A stretch of DNA of 23,047 nucleotides from the NCBI GenBank assembly GCA_964600645.1, contig CAZRJL010000010.1, positions 1 through 23,047 on the forward strand, in the 5' to 3' direction. The translations under genes and the position numbers were made by a program. Positions within the stretch are counted from its first letter, which is position 1; every line of letters starts with the position of its first letter. This DNA is from UBA12151 sp964600645 (lineage in GTDB: Bacteria > Patescibacteriota > Minisyncoccia > Moranbacterales > UBA9337). Positions 1 through 7,831 of this stretch are shown in pieces. The notes beneath the pieces are model-generated. The model was given only the letters and a program-made list of their open reading frames with translations, had not been told where the DNA came from and made no database searches.

Positions 1-454
1 ATTGCAGATTGAAAAGATGAAGTCCAGTGTAGTAGGAAAAATAGAAGGAAGCGGCGGCAAAAGCCGGAATAATCAAGGTTGAAATGCGAAAAAGGGGGGT
101 GAGGGTCGGATCGCCCAATATTTTTGACAACAGCGGAGCAATCGCAAAAAACAATATAGTTATGCCCGCGATAAGAATGCTCTGCAGGAAAATTGCTCGT
201 TTTTTGATGGCAAGTATCATCGCCGCGTTGGTCTCAAAGATTTCACTGATATATTTTGCCATAGCGGTAGGAATCCCGTTTCCAATCAGGATAATTACCA
301 TTGTGGTGAGAGTTACAACTAATCCGTATCTTCCGTAGTCCTCCGGACCAAGAATGCGACCGACGGCGCTGTGAATAATATAGCCGGATAAGTTGAAAAT
401 AACTTCCGAAAGCATTACCCAGAGCGCCGATTTTGCAATGTGTTGTCTTGACAT
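1..454 (-). CDS. Polysaccharide/oligosaccharide flippase (Wzx/MATE-like), N-terminal part
   Basis: Open reading frame on the minus strand from an ATG at 454 that runs off the left window edge with no stop, giving about 151 residues. The N-terminus begins MSRQHIAKSALW and continues with hydrophobic helices and the segment AVGRILGPEDYGRYG, which matches the 'R-LGP-x-x-YG' signature at the start of oligosaccharide flippases of the MATE/MOP superfamily. A second hydrophobic segment (VVTLTTMVVILIGNGIPTA) and a third (IAGITILFFAIAPLL) follow. Family members flip lipid-linked sugar repeat units across the cytoplasmic membrane for surface polysaccharide. The two glycosyltransferases elsewhere in the window fit an envelope-glycan role. 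The start is divergent from the gene at 545. No SD is obvious. The substrate cannot be inferred. Confidence 0.72.
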   Translation of the reverse strand, partial: MSRQHIAKSALWVMLSEVIFNLSGYIIHSAVGRILGPEDYGRYGLVVTLTTMVIILIGNGIPTAMAKYISEIFETNAAMILAIKKRAIFLQSILIAGITILFFAIAPLLSKILGDPTLTPLFRISTLIIPAFAAASFYFSYYTGLHLFNLQ

Positions 455-544
455 TTTTTTGATTTTATTCTAGTATGAAATACTGTGGTTATTTAAACAA
501 ACGGTTCTTTTTATTAAAACTATCCGAATCAGAGGAGTGGAGCT

Positions 545-880
545 ATGGAGACATTGGGAGTAGGGGGAATTGAAGTAATGCTGCTACTAGCAGCATTACT
601 AATCGTATGTTTTTTTATGGAGAGAATACTACAACGGATATTTTTTCCGATGATTACTGTTGCCAGCATCATACTCATTTGGGACACTGTTGTCCCGGTT
701 TACGAGTTCCTTGAATTTAACAGGCTTAACGAGGAGATGGTGGTAATGTTGGCGTGGGCGATTACGCTCACGGTAATATTTTTTATTTCCTTCTTGAAGT
801 TCCTCACCATGGCAATGAATCCGAGCGTACCCCTTAACGGACGGATCTTGCTTTTTTCGTNNNNNNNNNNAGAAGAATAA
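545..880 (+). CDS. Orphan small membrane protein (interrupted by assembly gap)
   Basis: About 111 residues, starting at an ATG with a strong SD (AGAGGAG at 531-537, 7 nt spacing). At least three hydrophobic segments are visible at residues of about 10-26, 32-50 and 66-90, separated by charged loops (MERILQR; NRLNEEM), so this is a polytopic inner-membrane protein without a signal peptide. No family is recognised. A run of 10 N (861-870) lies just before the end. The frame after the gap reads Glu-Glu-stop, but the true gap length is unknown, so the C-terminus is unreliable. It forms a single-gene unit: strong SD at the front and a strong intrinsic terminator 18 bases after the stop. The function is unknown. 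Confidence 0.6.
   Translation: METLGVGGIEVMLLLAALLIVCFFMERILQRIFFPMITVASIILIWDTVVPVYEFLEFNRLNEEMVVMLAWAITLTVIFFISFLKFLTMAMNPSVPLNGRILLFSXXXXEE
861..870. other. Assembly gap (10 N)
   Basis: Ten consecutive N, the same length as the second gap at 8438-8447, which suggests a fixed-size scaffolding placeholder rather than a measured distance. It interrupts the C-terminus of the membrane protein at 545. Confidence 0.95.
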
Positions 881-897
881 CCATATTTTCGGAAAGG

Positions 898-934
898 GAT
901 CGCTTTCTTGCAATACAGGAAAGCGATCTTTTTT
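898..934 (+). terminator. Rho-independent terminator after the 545-880 gene
   Basis: Perfect 10-bp stem GATCGCTTTC (898-907) / GAAAGCGATC (919-928) with an 11-nt loop, followed by TTTTTT (929-934). It directly abuts the convergent kinase gene, whose stop codon is at 933-935. The minus-strand side has no clean T run, so it probably acts mainly on the plus strand. Confidence 0.9.
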
Positions 935-1565
935 ATGTTTCCTTTTTTGCTAAATCTTTAATTTCCTCAAAAATCACATTTTTATCCCTGTTTCCATTGA
1001 CTATTTTCCAATCCCAATTTTTAGCAGCTTCATCATAGAGAACTTTCTTTTTTTTCAAATAACCAATTCCTTGATCCGGTCTCCTTTCGCGTTGCATAAT
1101 AATTTCCGGATTGATATGAAGATATAAACAAAGAAATGGTTGTTCGAAGGGATATTTTTTCAGACTTTGCGGATCTGTATTTCCCAATAAATATTCAATA
1201 TTTATTGCGCTATCATAAAAAAATCTGTCACTCACAATATAATCATAATCCTTATCTTGCAATTTATTGCGCAATAATTCAAATCTCCACAAATCTATCA
1301 TTAAAAATATTTTACGCAACTTGATTTGAAGCCAATTGGCTTTGATTACGCTTTTTTCTTGCTCATTTTTTATCCTGCAAGCTCCTTTTATTTTACAGAT
1401 AATGCAATATTTTTTCTTAAAGCGGGAAATTTTGTTTGCCAGTGAAAAGTCAATCGCGTGAAAATAAAAAACTTTCTTGCTTTGATTTTCAAGATAAGTT
1501 TTGAGCATTCGAATTTGAGTGGATTTTCCCGATCCGTCGAGTCCGGAGATAGTAATAATTTTCAT
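933..1565 (-). CDS. Thymidylate kinase-like P-loop kinase
   Basis: 210 residues, the usual dTMP-kinase length. The N-terminus holds a Walker A motif GLDGSGKST (residues 8-16). The segment SDRFFYDSA corresponds to the dTMP kinase 'DR(Y/F)xxS' substrate-binding motif. RERRPDQGIGYLKKK near residue 160 fits the arginine-rich LID region. The family phosphorylates dTMP (or a related nucleoside monophosphate) using ATP. A compact cysteine cluster, C54-x2-C57-x5-C63, in the segment after the first domain is not a usual family feature. The gene follows the half-MFS gene by only 4 bases, so the two are probably co-transcribed. Divergence leaves open another nucleotide-kinase substrate. No SD before the ATG. 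Confidence 0.72.
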   Translation of the reverse strand: MKIITISGLDGSGKSTQIRMLKTYLENQSKKVFYFHAIDFSLANKISRFKKKYCIICKIKGACRIKNEQEKSVIKANWLQIKLRKIFLMIDLWRFELLRNKLQDKDYDYIVSDRFFYDSAINIEYLLGNTDPQSLKKYPFEQPFLCLYLHINPEIIMQRERRPDQGIGYLKKKKVLYDEAAKNWDWKIVNGNRDKNVIFEEIKDLAKKET

Positions 1566-1569
1566 AGAA

Positions 1570-2124
1570 TTATTTTTTTATCAATATTTGCGCTTGATAG
1601 ATAGTCGCAACGGTTTGAATTATTCCCATTGTAATAAATAATCCTGAAAAAGAAAAATAACTAACAATATAGCCACCTACTATAAGAGCTATTCCTGTAA
1701 TTATTTGAGCTTCTCCGCCTGCCAATCCCCACTGAAATCCGTCATTTTTTCTATCTTCATGTTTGGCATACAGGGCATTCCATGTCGGCGTAGCCATAGC
1801 GGAGGCTATTCCGAGTCCTGCCTGAATAATAAACAAATGCCACGGAGTAGATATAAATAAATATCCAAAAGTAAACAAGGCATTAAGAGCATATCCAAGC
1901 ACCATAATTTTTTCCGCATTATCATAAATATCAGTAATTTTTCCAACAACAATATATAATAATCCGGCAATAATAAGATATGTAGCCCATGCCCACGTGA
2001 TATCCAATATATCTCCTCCTATTTTTTCAGTAAACACTGCAAATAATGGTCCCAACATCCCCTCGCCAAAATACCATATATTCCCTCCGTAAAGCAAAAG
2101 TTTAATATGTCTGTTTAATTTCAT
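1570..2124 (-). CDS. Half-size MFS-type membrane transporter (6 TM)
   Basis: 184 residues with about six hydrophobic segments. The segment VGKITDIYDNAEKIMVLGY resembles the loop 2-3 signature of the major facilitator superfamily (G-x-x-x-D-x-x-x-x-K/R), and the fifth helix region GLGIASAMATPTWNALYA resembles the MFS 'G-x-x-x-x-x-P-x-x-x' helix. Normal MFS proteins have 12 helices and about 400 residues; this one stops after six. The ends look intact: clean ATG, clean stop, and the next gene starts 4 bases later. It is therefore probably a natural half-transporter that works as a dimer, not a frameshift product. It sits between the RtcB-like and kinase genes. The substrate is unknown. Confidence 0.65.
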   Translation of the reverse strand: MKLNRHIKLLLYGGNIWYFGEGMLGPLFAVFTEKIGGDILDITWAWATYLIIAGLLYIVVGKITDIYDNAEKIMVLGYALNALFTFGYLFISTPWHLFIIQAGLGIASAMATPTWNALYAKHEDRKNDGFQWGLAGGEAQIITGIALIVGGYIVSYFSFSGLFITMGIIQTVATIYQAQILIKK

Positions 2125-2148
2125 AATAGAAATATTTTATAAGTTAAT

Positions 2149-3645
2149 TTAATACATCAATACCGCCACCGGTTGCATTTTGACTACCGATTTAATTATT
2201 TTATTTTCTTCCATCCCGGAAATTACTTCTTCAATGTCTTTGTAATAAGAGCTGTCTTGCATAACTACTCCTTTAGAAGCGGCATTGTATAATTTTACGT
2301 GGCGAGTTTCCATTTTCGCTAGCAATTCTTTTTTGTTGTGGGCGGCATCAGTTTGCGCTTGGGCGCGCTTTCCGGTTCCGTGGCTGGCTGAAAAGAACGA
2401 CGAGTCGTTTTCATCAGTGCCGACGCCCAGATAGGCGGGAGTACTCATAGATGACGGAATGAAAACCGGCTCTCCGGTTTGGGAAAACAGGGGATGATCT
2501 TTCATTCTTTGTGGTCCATTGGCGCTCACGGTTCCATTGCGATGCACCCAAACATCTTCGCCAAAATGATTTTCCTGGCGGTTGAAAATATGCGGAGTGT
2601 CATAGAGCAGATCCAATTTAACTTGTCTGCCAAAAACTCTTTCCAAAGCGCGATCCAGATTGTCAGTAAGAACGGAGCGATTGGCAAATCCGAAATTGGC
2701 ACTAGCTTGATGGGCAGTGAGATACATTTTTCCTTCTAAACTGTCCGCTTCATAGCCCAAAAATTCATCGGAGTTTTGATATTTTTTGATTTTTTCGGCA
2801 ATGTTTTTGTAGATTTGTTTTTTCTGACTGTCAAAGAAAGTTGTTCCAATTCTCAGCATCATTTTTTGACTGAAATGCTCTTTGATTTTTGGCGTGTACA
2901 TATAGGAAGCGTATTGTCCGAAAAGTCCACTACCAGTGTGCATCAGAAAAATATACTGTCCCACCTTGAGATTGAATTTTTCGGCAATTGCATTGTCTTT
3001 GATTTCGGTTATTTTCATCAAATCCAAAAAGTGATTGCCGGCGGCGCCCAAAATTCCGAGGCGATATTTTCCCACGTGAAAAAAGAATTTGGGAATTGCG
3101 TCGAAGATATCTCTTTGGGTTGTGCTTTCCGGAACCATATTTCCTCCCATCGAGGAATTTTCCAATTCATTTTTTGTTCGGCTTTTCAGGTGTGAAAGAA
3201 GTGGAGAGATTCCTTTGCGGGCAATGTCTACCGCTAAGTGGTAGGAGATCTTATTCCCAATATATTTTTTGGTCGGGATTGCCGCGATGAGTTCTTTGAA
3301 AAGTTCGTCGATTTTTTCTTCGGTTAAATTTTGATCATTCAAATCAGTCCGCAAGAATCGCATTCCGCAATTAGGAGCGGTGTCATTGATTTGCGGAAAA
3401 AGATGTGTCTTACTCGCCACAATCGTTCCGGTGGGATTTTTGCGTCCCGTCTTGGGATGTACGTCGCTCATTGCGGCGATATGGGAAAAAAGGCGCTTAT
3501 CTTTCCCTAGGTTTTCCAATTGGGAAAAAGTATATTCATTGGGCAAAAGCTCGTCGCTGGTATGAAAAATGACCGGAACCTTCATTTCCTTGGTCTGAAA
3601 CTGCTGTAAATGCGGAGTTATTTTTTTTGTTTTGGGTATTGACAT
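2149..3645 (-). CDS. rtcB: Divergent RtcB-family RNA ligase
   Basis: 498 residues, close to the usual 470-510. RtcB ligates RNA 2',3'-cyclic phosphate or 3'-phosphate ends to 5'-OH ends, using GTP and Mn2+, in tRNA and RNA repair. Landmarks in order are AMSDVHPKTG (58-67), NCGMRFLRT (C93), GNHF (H205), HTGSG (H236), HQASANFGFANR (312-323), PHIFN (H352), VHRNG, IPSSMSTPAYLGVG and SASHGTGKR, where H422 aligns with the histidine that is guanylylated. The spacing and order match the family well. Oddities: the family motif D-x-x-C is here A90-P-N-C93, so the metal-ligand Asp is missing, and His-x-Gly-Ser-Arg is HTGSG. It may be a divergent ligase with a rearranged metal site or a weak enzyme. No SD precedes the ATG. 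Confidence 0.85.
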   Translation of the reverse strand: MSIPKTKKITPHLQQFQTKEMKVPVIFHTSDELLPNEYTFSQLENLGKDKRLFSHIAAMSDVHPKTGRKNPTGTIVASKTHLFPQINDTAPNCGMRFLRTDLNDQNLTEEKIDELFKELIAAIPTKKYIGNKISYHLAVDIARKGISPLLSHLKSRTKNELENSSMGGNMVPESTTQRDIFDAIPKFFFHVGKYRLGILGAAGNHFLDLMKITEIKDNAIAEKFNLKVGQYIFLMHTGSGLFGQYASYMYTPKIKEHFSQKMMLRIGTTFFDSQKKQIYKNIAEKIKKYQNSDEFLGYEADSLEGKMYLTAHQASANFGFANRSVLTDNLDRALERVFGRQVKLDLLYDTPHIFNRQENHFGEDVWVHRNGTVSANGPQRMKDHPLFSQTGEPVFIPSSMSTPAYLGVGTDENDSSFFSASHGTGKRAQAQTDAAHNKKELLAKMETRHVKLYNAASKGVVMQDSSYYKDIEEVISGMEENKIIKSVVKMQPVAVLMY

Positions 3646-3771
3646 ATAATTGTTTATGTAGTATTATTTGGAGTTAATAGTAGTTATTTTGAAAATTTAA
3701 TAGGGGTGCGACTATGGAAAGTATACCTGAAATTTATACTTTTGAAAACCTCACAAAATAAGGAGGAGGGA

Positions 3772-4083
3772 ATGATTAAAAGAGCTGGAATTTTTTTTGG
3801 AATTTTTTTCTTTTTTTTCTTCGGAAGTTTTTTTTTAGGGTACCACATCTTTACTCATCAAGAGATTGAAATCGTTGCAGTTTTTGAGACATTTGATGGT
3901 ACAGTTGTTAATGCTGATCCCGGAAGTTTTTTTGAAGTAAGTCCGGGCAGTATTGTATTACTGCGTACATCAAAAGAGAGTGTCCCGACGAAGCTTGTCG
4001 GGATAGTGGCGATAATTACATATTTCGACGGCACGAAAAAGTTCGTGCTGTTGAGTAAGAATAACAAAGGGAGGTGGATATGA
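3772..4083 (+). CDS. Small membrane-anchored exported protein of unknown function (first of a pair)
   Basis: The start is set at ATG 3772 because of a very strong SD (AAGGAGGAGGG, 3760-3770); the longer frame upstream has no support. The product is 103 residues: MIKRAG, then a phenylalanine-rich hydrophobic segment (about residues 7-24), then an extracytoplasmic beta-rich domain beginning EIVAVFETFDGT. The stop overlaps the start of the next gene (ATGA at 4080-4083), so translation is probably coupled. The soluble part resembles the soluble part of that neighbour (AVFE-T/I-FD near the start and a PG-x-x-V-x-L step later), suggesting tandem duplication. Two perfect inverted repeats lie inside the frame: TCCCGAC/GTCGGGA at 3983-4003 and a 7-bp GCACGAA/TTCGTGC further on. 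No family is recognised. Confidence 0.65.
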   Translation: MIKRAGIFFGIFFFFFFGSFFLGYHIFTHQEIEIVAVFETFDGTVVNADPGSFFEVSPGSIVLLRTSKESVPTKLVGIVAIITYFDGTKKFVLLSKNNKGRWI

Positions 4084-4412
4084 AGATTCTTCGATTTGTT
4101 GCTTTGTTTTTTTTAGTTGCCATTTTTTTCTCTGGTTGCGCCTCGAAGTCGGCGTTGTATGAGCCGGAGGAAGATGAAATCGTCGGGGAGGCGGTGGCTG
4201 AGGGGGTCGCCGCTGTCTTCGAGATTTTTGATGAAGACGGAACCCGGGGGTTTTTGACCTACTATGAGCCGAAGAATCTCGGCTCGTTATATCCCGGTAA
4301 AAAAGTTTTTCTCGTTGGCGACAGCGGGGAAGAGTATGAAGCCACGTTTCGCGGCCTCATTAACGTCAAGATAGAAGGGGTGTTTGACGTATCCCTTCCG
4401 ATAAAAAAATAA
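4080..4412 (+). CDS. Putative small lipoprotein (second of a coupled pair)
   Basis: The start is at ATG 4080, which overlaps the previous stop and has an SD (GGGAGGTGG) just upstream; an in-frame GTG at 4074 lies inside that SD and is unlikely. It encodes 110 residues. The N-terminus MKILRFVALFFLVAIFFSGC is a signal peptide ending in a lipobox-like FSG-Cys at residue 20, so it is probably lipid-modified. After an acidic linker (YEPEEDEIVGE) comes a short beta-rich domain (AVFEIFDEDGT...PGKKVFLVGDSGEEYEATF) similar to the domain of the preceding gene. A perfect GAGCCGA/TCGGCTC inverted repeat lies in the frame near 4265-4284. It is followed by a strong terminator. The function is unknown; the pair may form one envelope complex. 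Confidence 0.65.
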   Translation: MKILRFVALFFLVAIFFSGCASKSALYEPEEDEIVGEAVAEGVAAVFEIFDEDGTRGFLTYYEPKNLGSLYPGKKVFLVGDSGEEYEATFRGLINVKIEGVFDVSLPIKK

Positions 4413-4440
4413 GGATTGCGGTATCCTTTTAAAAAACCGC

Positions 4441-4473
4441 AAAAAGACCAAAGTCAATGACTTGGTCTTTTTT
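4441..4473. terminator. Bidirectional intrinsic terminator between convergent genes
   Basis: AAAAAGACCAA-(A)-GTC / GAC-TTGGTCTTTTT forms a 14-bp stem with one bulged A and a 3-nt loop. It has a T run on both strands, so it can serve the lipoprotein gene on plus and the glycosyltransferase gene on minus, whose stop codon at 4472-4474 lies within it. A smaller alternative hairpin (AAGGAT/ATCCTT) directly follows the lipoprotein stop at about 4411-4428. Confidence 0.88.
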
Positions 4474-5629
4474 ATATTTCCCTATAAACCTCCGCGTATT
4501 GTTTGGAGACGTTTTTGATGTTGAAGTTTTGCTCCACGTAGGTACGGGCGTAAGTACCTAGGTGGGTACGCTTTTTTTTGTCAGTATGCAAATCCAAAAT
4601 TGCTTGGACAAGTTGCTCCATATTCCCGGCTTGAATTTTCACTGAATTTTTCTCGTCACAGAATTCTTCCAGAATCGGAATGTCAGAAACGATTACCGGT
4701 TTGGAGCACGCCATCGCTTCCACAACTACCAAGGGCACATCGAATTTACCATGCATATTTTGCACCGGGAAAATTGAAATATCCGCCAGGTTATAGATAT
4801 CTTCCATATTAAATTTCCCATCATCATAAAAATCCACTTTTTCCAGAACGTTATTTTCTTTCAGTTTTTGGATTACTTCTTTCTTTTTGTCGGCGTCTTT
4901 CTCGTTTTTGACGCGCACTGCCATCGACAATTTTGCTTCGGGAATTTTTTTGGAAACTTCAATAAAAGAATCCACCACATCATCCATCGCTCCCAAGCGA
5001 GTATATTCTCCGGCGAAATTAATAACAAAACTTTCAGATTTTTTATTATTCATCGATTGCTGTTCATTACTCAATGGTTTGTATTTTTCCAAATCGATTC
5101 CGGGATAAATTCTTTTGACATTTTTCACGCCTAATTTTTCCAATTTATTTTTCGCATAATCCGAATAAGTGATTACTAAATCGGCAAACATCAAATCTTT
5201 TATCTCCTCATCCGAAAACAAATCCTCCCGCAAAGTGGCCACGGTTTGAATTGAGTGGATATCTGTCATCCCGGAATTTTTTCCGAAAAATATCCGGGAT
5301 CCAGAAATATTAAGTACACATTTCATCGTCCACGCATTGAATTTGGTCGGAGTAAAAAGCAGATGCAAAACATCGAACTTGCTTGCGTTCCAAAGCAGAA
5401 ACCAAAATAATCTCAACTTTTGTTCTAGGCCAAAATCATTTTGCGAGTGAGTATATATTTTTTCTTGAATGACATTTTCCGGCAACTCGGCAACTTTGCC
5501 ATTCGTAAGAAGATGCAATTTAAGATTATTATCCATACTCAAATCTTTCGCCAAGGTAAAAGCGAAATTTTTCGACGCTTCATCCCATGGGGGAGCAATA
5601 GGGCGGGTTACCAGTAGTACTTTCTTCAT
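4472..5629 (-). CDS. GT4-family (GT-B fold) glycosyltransferase
   Basis: 385 residues, normal for family GT4. The N-terminus MKKVLLVTRPIAPPWDEASK is the first beta-strand and glycine-poor acceptor loop of a GT-B fold. ITYSDYAKNKLEKLGV and RIYPGIDLEKYKP match the conserved inter-domain region (S-x-x-x-K/R-x-x-L, PxGID). The C-terminal donor-binding domain contains FAGEYTRLGAMDDVVDSF and FDVPLVVVEAMACSKPVIVSD. In the usual E-x7-E motif the first Glu appears replaced by Asp and the second is kept. Members transfer an activated sugar to a lipid or glycan acceptor at the membrane; donor and acceptor cannot be told. It is a single gene, downstream of priA on the same strand but separated by 164 bp of AT-rich repeat. 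No SD. Confidence 0.85.
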   Translation of the reverse strand: MKKVLLVTRPIAPPWDEASKNFAFTLAKDLSMDNNLKLHLLTNGKVAELPENVIQEKIYTHSQNDFGLEQKLRLFWFLLWNASKFDVLHLLFTPTKFNAWTMKCVLNISGSRIFFGKNSGMTDIHSIQTVATLREDLFSDEEIKDLMFADLVITYSDYAKNKLEKLGVKNVKRIYPGIDLEKYKPLSNEQQSMNNKKSESFVINFAGEYTRLGAMDDVVDSFIEVSKKIPEAKLSMAVRVKNEKDADKKKEVIQKLKENNVLEKVDFYDDGKFNMEDIYNLADISIFPVQNMHGKFDVPLVVVEAMACSKPVIVSDIPILEEFCDEKNSVKIQAGNMEQLVQAILDLHTDKKKRTHLGTYARTYVEQNFNIKNVSKQYAEVYREI

Positions 5630-5690
5630 TATTTTTTATAAGTTTATTATGTCTTAAATTATTTTTTTTTACCGTATTATATGTTTTTAT

Positions 5691-5789
5691 AATTTACAAT
5701 TTCCAAGGATCAATTCTTAATGAATTTTCAATGTTAAAATTTTCAAATTTAATGATTGATTGAAAATTGTAAATTAAAAATTGAAAATT
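5691..5789. repeat. AT-rich intergenic inverted-repeat cluster
   Basis: AATTTACAATTT (5691-5702) is exactly mirrored by AAATTGTAAATT (5764-5775). Inside, AATTTTCAAT (5723-5732) has complements at 5759-5768 and 5779-5788. The TTGAAAATTG / AATTTTCAAT units recur, so several alternative hairpins can form. No coding potential. It lies between priA and the glycosyltransferase gene and may be an intergenic repeat or processing element. Confidence 0.6.
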
Positions 5790-5793
5790 TATA

Positions 5794-7803
5794 TCAGATT
5801 ATACTTATAGGATCTCTGTCAACAATCCATCCTGCTCCGAGTGAACGGATAATTTTTTTTATTTTCTCAGGGACATCATTACTTGTGTATTTGATGATTA
5901 TTTGTCGACGGTATTTCCTGCGAATATTACTCAGTAAACAATCTTGCGGAGGGTATATTTTGATATTTTTCAAATCTTCGCAAATCCAATTGAAAGTTTG
6001 AAAAACTCTCTCCGCTTCTTTCTCGGTTTTTTTCCGCGAAGGATCTTGAAAAATCAGTTTTATTATTTTTCCGAATGGGGGATAATTCAATTCTTTTCTT
6101 TCTCCGAGCTCCTTTTCGTAAAACTTTTCCAGATCTTTTTTAGCTGCGGACTTCATAATAAAAATTTCCGGCTGGAAAGTTTGCACAATCACTTCTCCCG
6201 GGAATCGACTGCCGGGACGCCCTGTTCTTCCTGCCGCTTGGACAATATGCGCAAAAGCATGTTCGTTCGTAAATAAATCCGGAAAACTAAGAAGTCCATC
6301 TGCATCAATAATACCAACAAGTCCGACATTTTTCAAATCCCATCCTTTGGTAATCATTTGCGTTCCAATTAGGATGTCGATTTTTCCTCGGGAAAATTCT
6401 TGCCAAACTTTTTCATGCGCCTTTTGACTTTTCATTGTTTGATTATCCACGATCTCAATGCGGGAGGAATAAAAATTTTTTCGCAATTCTCGTAATATTT
6501 TTTCCGTTCCAACTCCCACATTTTCAAAAATCATTTCTTTGCAATTGGGGCAGGCGGGAAAATCTGAAGTTTTGTATGAGCAATGCAGACAAATATAGTT
6601 TCCTTTCTTTTGATAGACCAAAGCCCGCTGGCACTGTGGACACCTGAAAACTTCCTTGCATTTTTTACACACGGAAAATGCGCTCATTCCTTGCCGGTTC
6701 ACAAAAAGAATCGTTTGCAGTTTGTTCTTGATAGCATATTCAATTTCCCCTTTTAACTTTTGAGAGAGGGGAGATCTGTTTTTCGCCCACCGCTCCTTTT
6801 TCATATCAACAACTTCGCAATGTGAAACGCGAGGCGCGAAACGTGGAATGCTAAGCAATTCATATTCATTTTTTTTTGCCTTCCAAAAACTTTCTATTCG
6901 CGGAGTGGCGGAAGAAAAAACCAAATTAGCTCCGTTTAATGAAGATAATTTTTCAACAGCAGTGCGCGCGTCGTAACGCGGATTTGCGTCCCACTGCTTG
7001 TATGAAACATCATGCTCCTCATCAACCGCGATTAATTTCAAATCAGAAAAAGGCGCAAAAATTGCTTGTCGAGTTCCAATAATAACTTTTGCCTGCCCGG
7101 ATTTGATTCTTTGCCAAGTGGAAAAAAAATTGCCCTTCGAAAGCTTGCTATGAAGAACAGCAATTTCATCGGGCGCAAAGTGAATTGAAATTCTTTCAAT
7201 CAGTGGAGTAATATGCGTGAGCTCCGGAACCAAAATAAGAGATTGCCCGGATTCGTTTTTCGAAGAAGTTATTTTTCTCGCCGCCTGAATGATTATTTCG
7301 GTTTTCCCGGAAGAAGAATCCCCAAGCAGAAGGAATTTTTTGATTTCCTCGTTTTTTATTTCTCCAGGTTGAATTATTTTTTCAAGCGCTTTTTGTTGTT
7401 CTTTGGTTAATTTTATTATTCCGATTGTTTCTTGTTCTGTGTTATGTGCTATATGATGCTTTCTCTCTTTCGTTCTTGCCGGCACAAAAGACTTCATTAC
7501 AATTCCCAACGAAGCGAAGTAATATTCGGAAATAAATTTTGCCAACGCAATTTGTTTTCCGGTCAAAAAACTTTCTTCCAGGATTTTGTCGATTTTTTTC
7601 AGCTTATAATTTCCGCTTCGCAAAAAATCTTTTTTTGTTTCCAAAACAATTCCTTGAATTTTGCGTTTTCCCAAGCTGATTTCAACTAGCGATCCGGCGG
7701 GAATTATTTCATCAGAAAGATAATAAAAAAATTGCTCCCGCGAAAGGGGAATTTTTGTCAGAGGCACCACGCTCGCCAAATACTTTCCTTTAATCTCAGT
7801 CAT
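5794..7803 (-). CDS. priA: Primosomal protein N' (replication restart helicase PriA)
   Basis: 669 residues. PriA is a 3'-to-5' superfamily 2 helicase that recognises stalled forks and reloads the replisome. An N-terminal DNA-binding region (1-110) is followed by the helicase core: Walker A GDSSSGKT (161-168; most PriA have G-x-T-G-S-G-K-T), DEEH box (261-264), SSAT (297-300), and motifs V/VI IGTQMITKGWD and QAAGRTGR (522-529). Eight cysteines in four CxxC pairs (379/382, 388/391, 405/408, 418/421) form the two zinc sites that are diagnostic for PriA. The stretch ARTKERKHHIAHNTEQ (109-124), between the DNA-binding part and the helicase, is a low-complexity linker. It is monocistronic on the minus strand, with no clear SD. 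Confidence 0.96.
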   Translation of the reverse strand: MTEIKGKYLASVVPLTKIPLSREQFFYYLSDEIIPAGSLVEISLGKRKIQGIVLETKKDFLRSGNYKLKKIDKILEESFLTGKQIALAKFISEYYFASLGIVMKSFVPARTKERKHHIAHNTEQETIGIIKLTKEQQKALEKIIQPGEIKNEEIKKFLLLGDSSSGKTEIIIQAARKITSSKNESGQSLILVPELTHITPLIERISIHFAPDEIAVLHSKLSKGNFFSTWQRIKSGQAKVIIGTRQAIFAPFSDLKLIAVDEEHDVSYKQWDANPRYDARTAVEKLSSLNGANLVFSSATPRIESFWKAKKNEYELLSIPRFAPRVSHCEVVDMKKERWAKNRSPLSQKLKGEIEYAIKNKLQTILFVNRQGMSAFSVCKKCKEVFRCPQCQRALVYQKKGNYICLHCSYKTSDFPACPNCKEMIFENVGVGTEKILRELRKNFYSSRIEIVDNQTMKSQKAHEKVWQEFSRGKIDILIGTQMITKGWDLKNVGLVGIIDADGLLSFPDLFTNEHAFAHIVQAAGRTGRPGSRFPGEVIVQTFQPEIFIMKSAAKKDLEKFYEKELGERKELNYPPFGKIIKLIFQDPSRKKTEKEAERVFQTFNWICEDLKNIKIYPPQDCLLSNIRRKYRRQIIIKYTSNDVPEKIKKIIRSLGAGWIVDRDPISII

Positions 7804-7831
7804 AACTTAATTGTACCTTTCGGCTCAACTA

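Noticed and set aside
629..913. Open frame opposite the 545-880 membrane protein
   Set aside because: It is a shadow frame crossing the N gap, with no SD, running into the terminator; the plus-strand gene has a strong SD and membrane helices.
2479..3565. Several plus-strand frames across the rtcB gene
   Set aside because: They are shadows of the RtcB coding strand, which has clear family motifs; their proteins have no recognisable features.
3706..3771. Upstream extension of the small gene at 3772
   Set aside because: The stretch has no SD and the very strong SD directly before ATG 3772 decides the start.
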